64,000 nt of DNA from Epiperipatus broadwayi (lineage: Eukaryota > Onychophora > Udeonychophora > Euonychophora > Peripatidae). Positions 12,810 to 64,000 of this stretch are shown one piece after another (the stretch's first letter is position 1; each line of letters begins with the position of its first letter). The translations under genes and the position numbers were made by a program. The stretch is from contig JAQFVV010012545.1 in NCBI GenBank assembly GCA_028023455.1, positions 2,507,001 through 2,571,000 on the forward strand. Reading direction: 5' to 3'. The notes below the pieces were generated by a model, which saw only the letters and a program-made list of their open reading frames with translations, was not told where the DNA came from and searched no databases.

Positions 12810-13584
12810 AAATATAATATGTAGAATCGTTATGTTAAAAGCTGGCCATTATAAGATGTAACGCAAATTGCTATTTCATATACTTTATGCATTAGCAATA
12901 ACTCTGATTTGTTTAAATATTTCCACTTTTATAATTTATACATCTTTAGTTATTACAATACTAAACAAGTTTAAATATATTAAAAAGTAAACTTTGTCTG
13001 AAAGACAAATAATAATAATTATAATCATCATCATCATCATCTAGCTTTTTTATGAAAACCAGAATACGAAGCCATTTATTAATCCAATTATTAAAGTGTA
13101 CCAATCCGATATGGATAGAAAAGTATAAAAGCAGCTTCAAATTCTGGATCCAGCCAAGAGAGGAAGTATGCATATATGTCATAAAAAAGCTTTACTAATA
13201 AACCCAAATTTATATTTAAAAAAATATAATATGCAAGCTTTACTTTATAGTTTAAAAATACATTATTAAACACGCACACACATTAAAATCAAGTCATCAA
13301 ATATAGGCTAATGTTTCTCACACATCTTAAAAATATATTATCAAACATATATACATTAAAAACAAACCGATAAATATATGCTAATATTTCTCAGACATCT
13401 ATAGCAAATATGTGCCAAGCTATATAAAAAAAAATTCAAAATCTCTCAAACATAATAATCTACTGAAGCTAAAATACTTCAAAATTTAAAACCATTTTGA
13501 CAAAAATACCAAATTTATAGATATTTAACGAGAATATCTTATTTTAAATAGTTTTTAAAATGTAGTATGTGGTTACTTATTTTA

Positions 13585-62223
<48,639 letters not shown>

Positions 62224-62430
62224 CTTTTATTCATATTATAAATTCATTAATTTTATTTATTCAATTCACTCATCATTTATTTCTAAATATTAGATTAGAT
62301 TAATTTTAAGACTTGCATTACCCATCCATCTACCCATATATTCATAATATTATCTTCAGGAGCTTCCATATAATAAAAATATAATAGCTAAATAGCTGAC
62401 ACTTCAATCCAATAACAAAAACATTTCTCA

Positions 62431-63010
62431 GAGCTTCTTCTTTCTCAAATCATAAGAATGTATGAGGGGAGACTTAAAATCGTTATTTTTATTTTCTCCT
62501 CATTCTTAAATTCTATTAGTTGAGATGTTTTAAAAAATATTTTATCCTCCAATAACTTTTTCCAAATATTGCAAACTTTCTTTAATTCACACTTTTCATT
62601 TATGCTCTTAGGCCTTTTAAAAATTTCTATAGCTTCCCTTAGAAGTCTCTGGTCATATTGTTCAATTTTGCCAGAATATTTGTTTTATGAAAATTGAGGT
62701 CATGGTTAGTTAATTTAATGTGTGAATAAATGACTGATGAATTAGATTCTTCTCTAACTGACAAAATGTGTTCTTTCTTTCTTATGTTTATCCTAAGTTT
62801 GGTCTGTCCAATGTATGAATGTAAACAAACTCCACATGGAATTTTATATATATCATGAGATTCCAAAGGAATATGATATTTATGGCATGGAAATATTTCA
62901 TTAATTTTTTTAAAGGTAATATAAATTGTGTGGATATTATTTTTCTTTAAAACATTACCAATTTTATCAGTTACTCCCTTTAAAAATATTTCTTCATAAT
63001 CATTTTGATC
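62431..63010 (-). pseudogene. Penelope-like element C-terminus with GIY-YIG endonuclease (minus copy)
   Basis: The minus strand reads DYEEIFLKGVTDKIGNVLKK, then ESHDIYKIPCGVCLHSYIGQ, TKLRINIRKKEHILSVREE and LTNHDLNFHKTNILAKLNN. The order is the linker after the reverse transcriptase, then GIY-YIG (IYKIPC...SYIGQT...R...EH). It is open from about 63,010 to 62,639 (about 120 codons). One frameshift then separates REAIEIFKRPKSINEK. It is 5'-truncated with no RT core. It forms an inverted pair with 63,030-63,630. Confidence 0.9.
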
Positions 63011-63029
63011 ACAGCATTATTAATAGGGC

Positions 63030-63630
63030 TTAATAAGAAACCAGATTTTGATACTTCAAAAATTAAGACTGTACTGCCATCTATAAAGGGAGTAACTGAT
63101 AAAATTGGTAATGTCTTAATTTAAAGAAAAATAATATCCACTTAATTTATACTACATTAAAAAAAATAATGAAGCATTTCCATGCTCTAAAGATAAAATT
63201 CCTTTGGAGTCTCATGGTGTATATGAAATTCCATGTGGAATTTATTTACATTCATACATTGGACAGACCAATGGTAGAATAAATATAAGAAAGGAAGAAC
63301 ACATTTTGGAAGTTAGAAAAAATCTAATTCAAACCATAACATCAATTTTAATAAAACACATATTCTAGCAAAAATTGAACAATATGACCAAAGAATGATA
63401 AGAGAAGCGATAAAGATTTTTAAAAGGTCTAAGAGCATAAATGAAAAATATGAATTAAAGAAAATTAACAATATTTGGAGAAAGCTATTAGAGATAAAAT
63501 AGTTTTTAAAACTTCTCAACCAATAGAATTAAGAACTAGGAGAAAATAACAGAAATAAAAAGAATATCGATTTTAAATCTCACCACACACATTCTTACGA
63601 TTTGAGAAAGAAACTCTGAGGAAAGCTCTT
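63030..63630 (+). pseudogene. Penelope-like element C-terminus with GIY-YIG endonuclease (plus copy)
   Basis: Inverted partner of 62,431-63,010. Reads LNKKPDFDTSKIKTVLPSIK then GVTDKIGNVL, SLGVYEIPCGIYLHSYIGQT, GRINIRKEEHILEVRK and DQRMIREAIKIFKRSKSINE. It has several frameshifts and a deletion where the minus copy has NSSVIYSHIK. It extends about 50 bp further 5' than the mirrored part. The 3' ends of both arms close with TTTGAGAAAG...AGCTCTT text. Confidence 0.85.
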
Positions 63631-63639
63631 AATATATAT

Positions 63640-64000
63640 AAATATATCTTTTTCTATCTACATATCTTTATATCTCTCTATGAATAAACGTATAGAAAAT
63701 GTAATGTTATTCACTATATTTAATAATACCAGTATTATCTATATACTAAAAATCACAAATCTTACCCCAAACAATGTATGTGGCTTGATAACCAGCAAAT
63801 CTGACACAACTTATCTAATAAAAACAATACATTATGTGATGTGAATAATTAATAGTTATATTTATGAGTTTAATATTATTAATTTTATAAAAGTATTCTT
63901 TTTTATTTTTAAATAAAAACCAAAATCTGCAAAAAATAGGCTACAGATTAAAAATTTATAATTATGGGATTTCAGAATAAAATCAGATATAAAAGTAGAC
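63640..64000. other. AT-rich DNA at the window edge
   Basis: Nothing recognised. If the minus-strand gene continues, its upstream exons are beyond this edge. Confidence 0.35.

Overview
This window looks like intron-rich, transposon-laden nuclear DNA of an invertebrate animal. It is strongly AT-rich and has no long ORF. It carries spliceosome-type exons separated by introns of about 3 to 15 kb, tRNA-derived SINEs, Penelope-like GIY-YIG retroelements, ZBED/GTF2IRD2-like hAT relics, non-LTR retrotransposon relics, long tetranucleotide microsatellites and several near-perfect foldback elements. No sequence feature fixes the phylum. An arthropod (for example a chelicerate) or a mollusc would both fit, but this is inference.

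The one cellular gene I can support is on the minus strand. It is the 3' two-fifths or so of a STRA6-like gene (the vertebrate STRA6 family is the membrane receptor/transporter for retinol from retinol-binding protein). Six exons can be chained with matching splice phases, 5' to 3' on the minus strand: 62223-62159 (tentative), 47225-47108, 43687-43586, 32513-32350, 28207-28104 (tentative) and 13785-13585 (stop). The C-terminal exon carries a stretch (RWGVAYTLVRNPGLIHFRK) that closely resembles the C-terminus I remember for vertebrate STRA6. The upstream exons encode successive membrane segments in the same order as STRA6. The 5' end lies beyond the right edge of the window.

Region by region: 1-13,584 lies downstream of the gene and holds a ~320-bp imperfect tandem array, foldback elements, two 3' ends of one non-LTR retrotransposon family, dispersed repeats and a degenerate minisatellite. 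13,786-28,103 is a giant last intron with three palindromic elements and two different hAT transposase pseudogenes. 28,208-32,349 and 32,514-43,585 are introns with SINEs, a ~500-bp TCTG/TCTA microsatellite and a complete miniature LTR retrotransposon (40,055-41,369; 5-bp target duplication, primer-binding site, polypurine tract and TATA box). 47,226-62,158 is an intron, or upstream DNA if the 62.2 kb exon is wrong. It holds Penelope-like relics, a GC-elevated, LTR-like zone (53.7-55.9 kb) and a decayed non-LTR retrotransposon with endonuclease and reverse transcriptase remains (57.9-60.8 kb). 62,431-63,630 is an inverted pair of Penelope-like 3' ends.

I found no rRNA, no intact tRNA gene, no CRISPR array and no prokaryote-type operon. 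The novelty here lies in the divergent STRA6-like gene and in the variety of palindromic and miniature mobile elements packed into its introns. I do not see evidence of a new multi-gene system.
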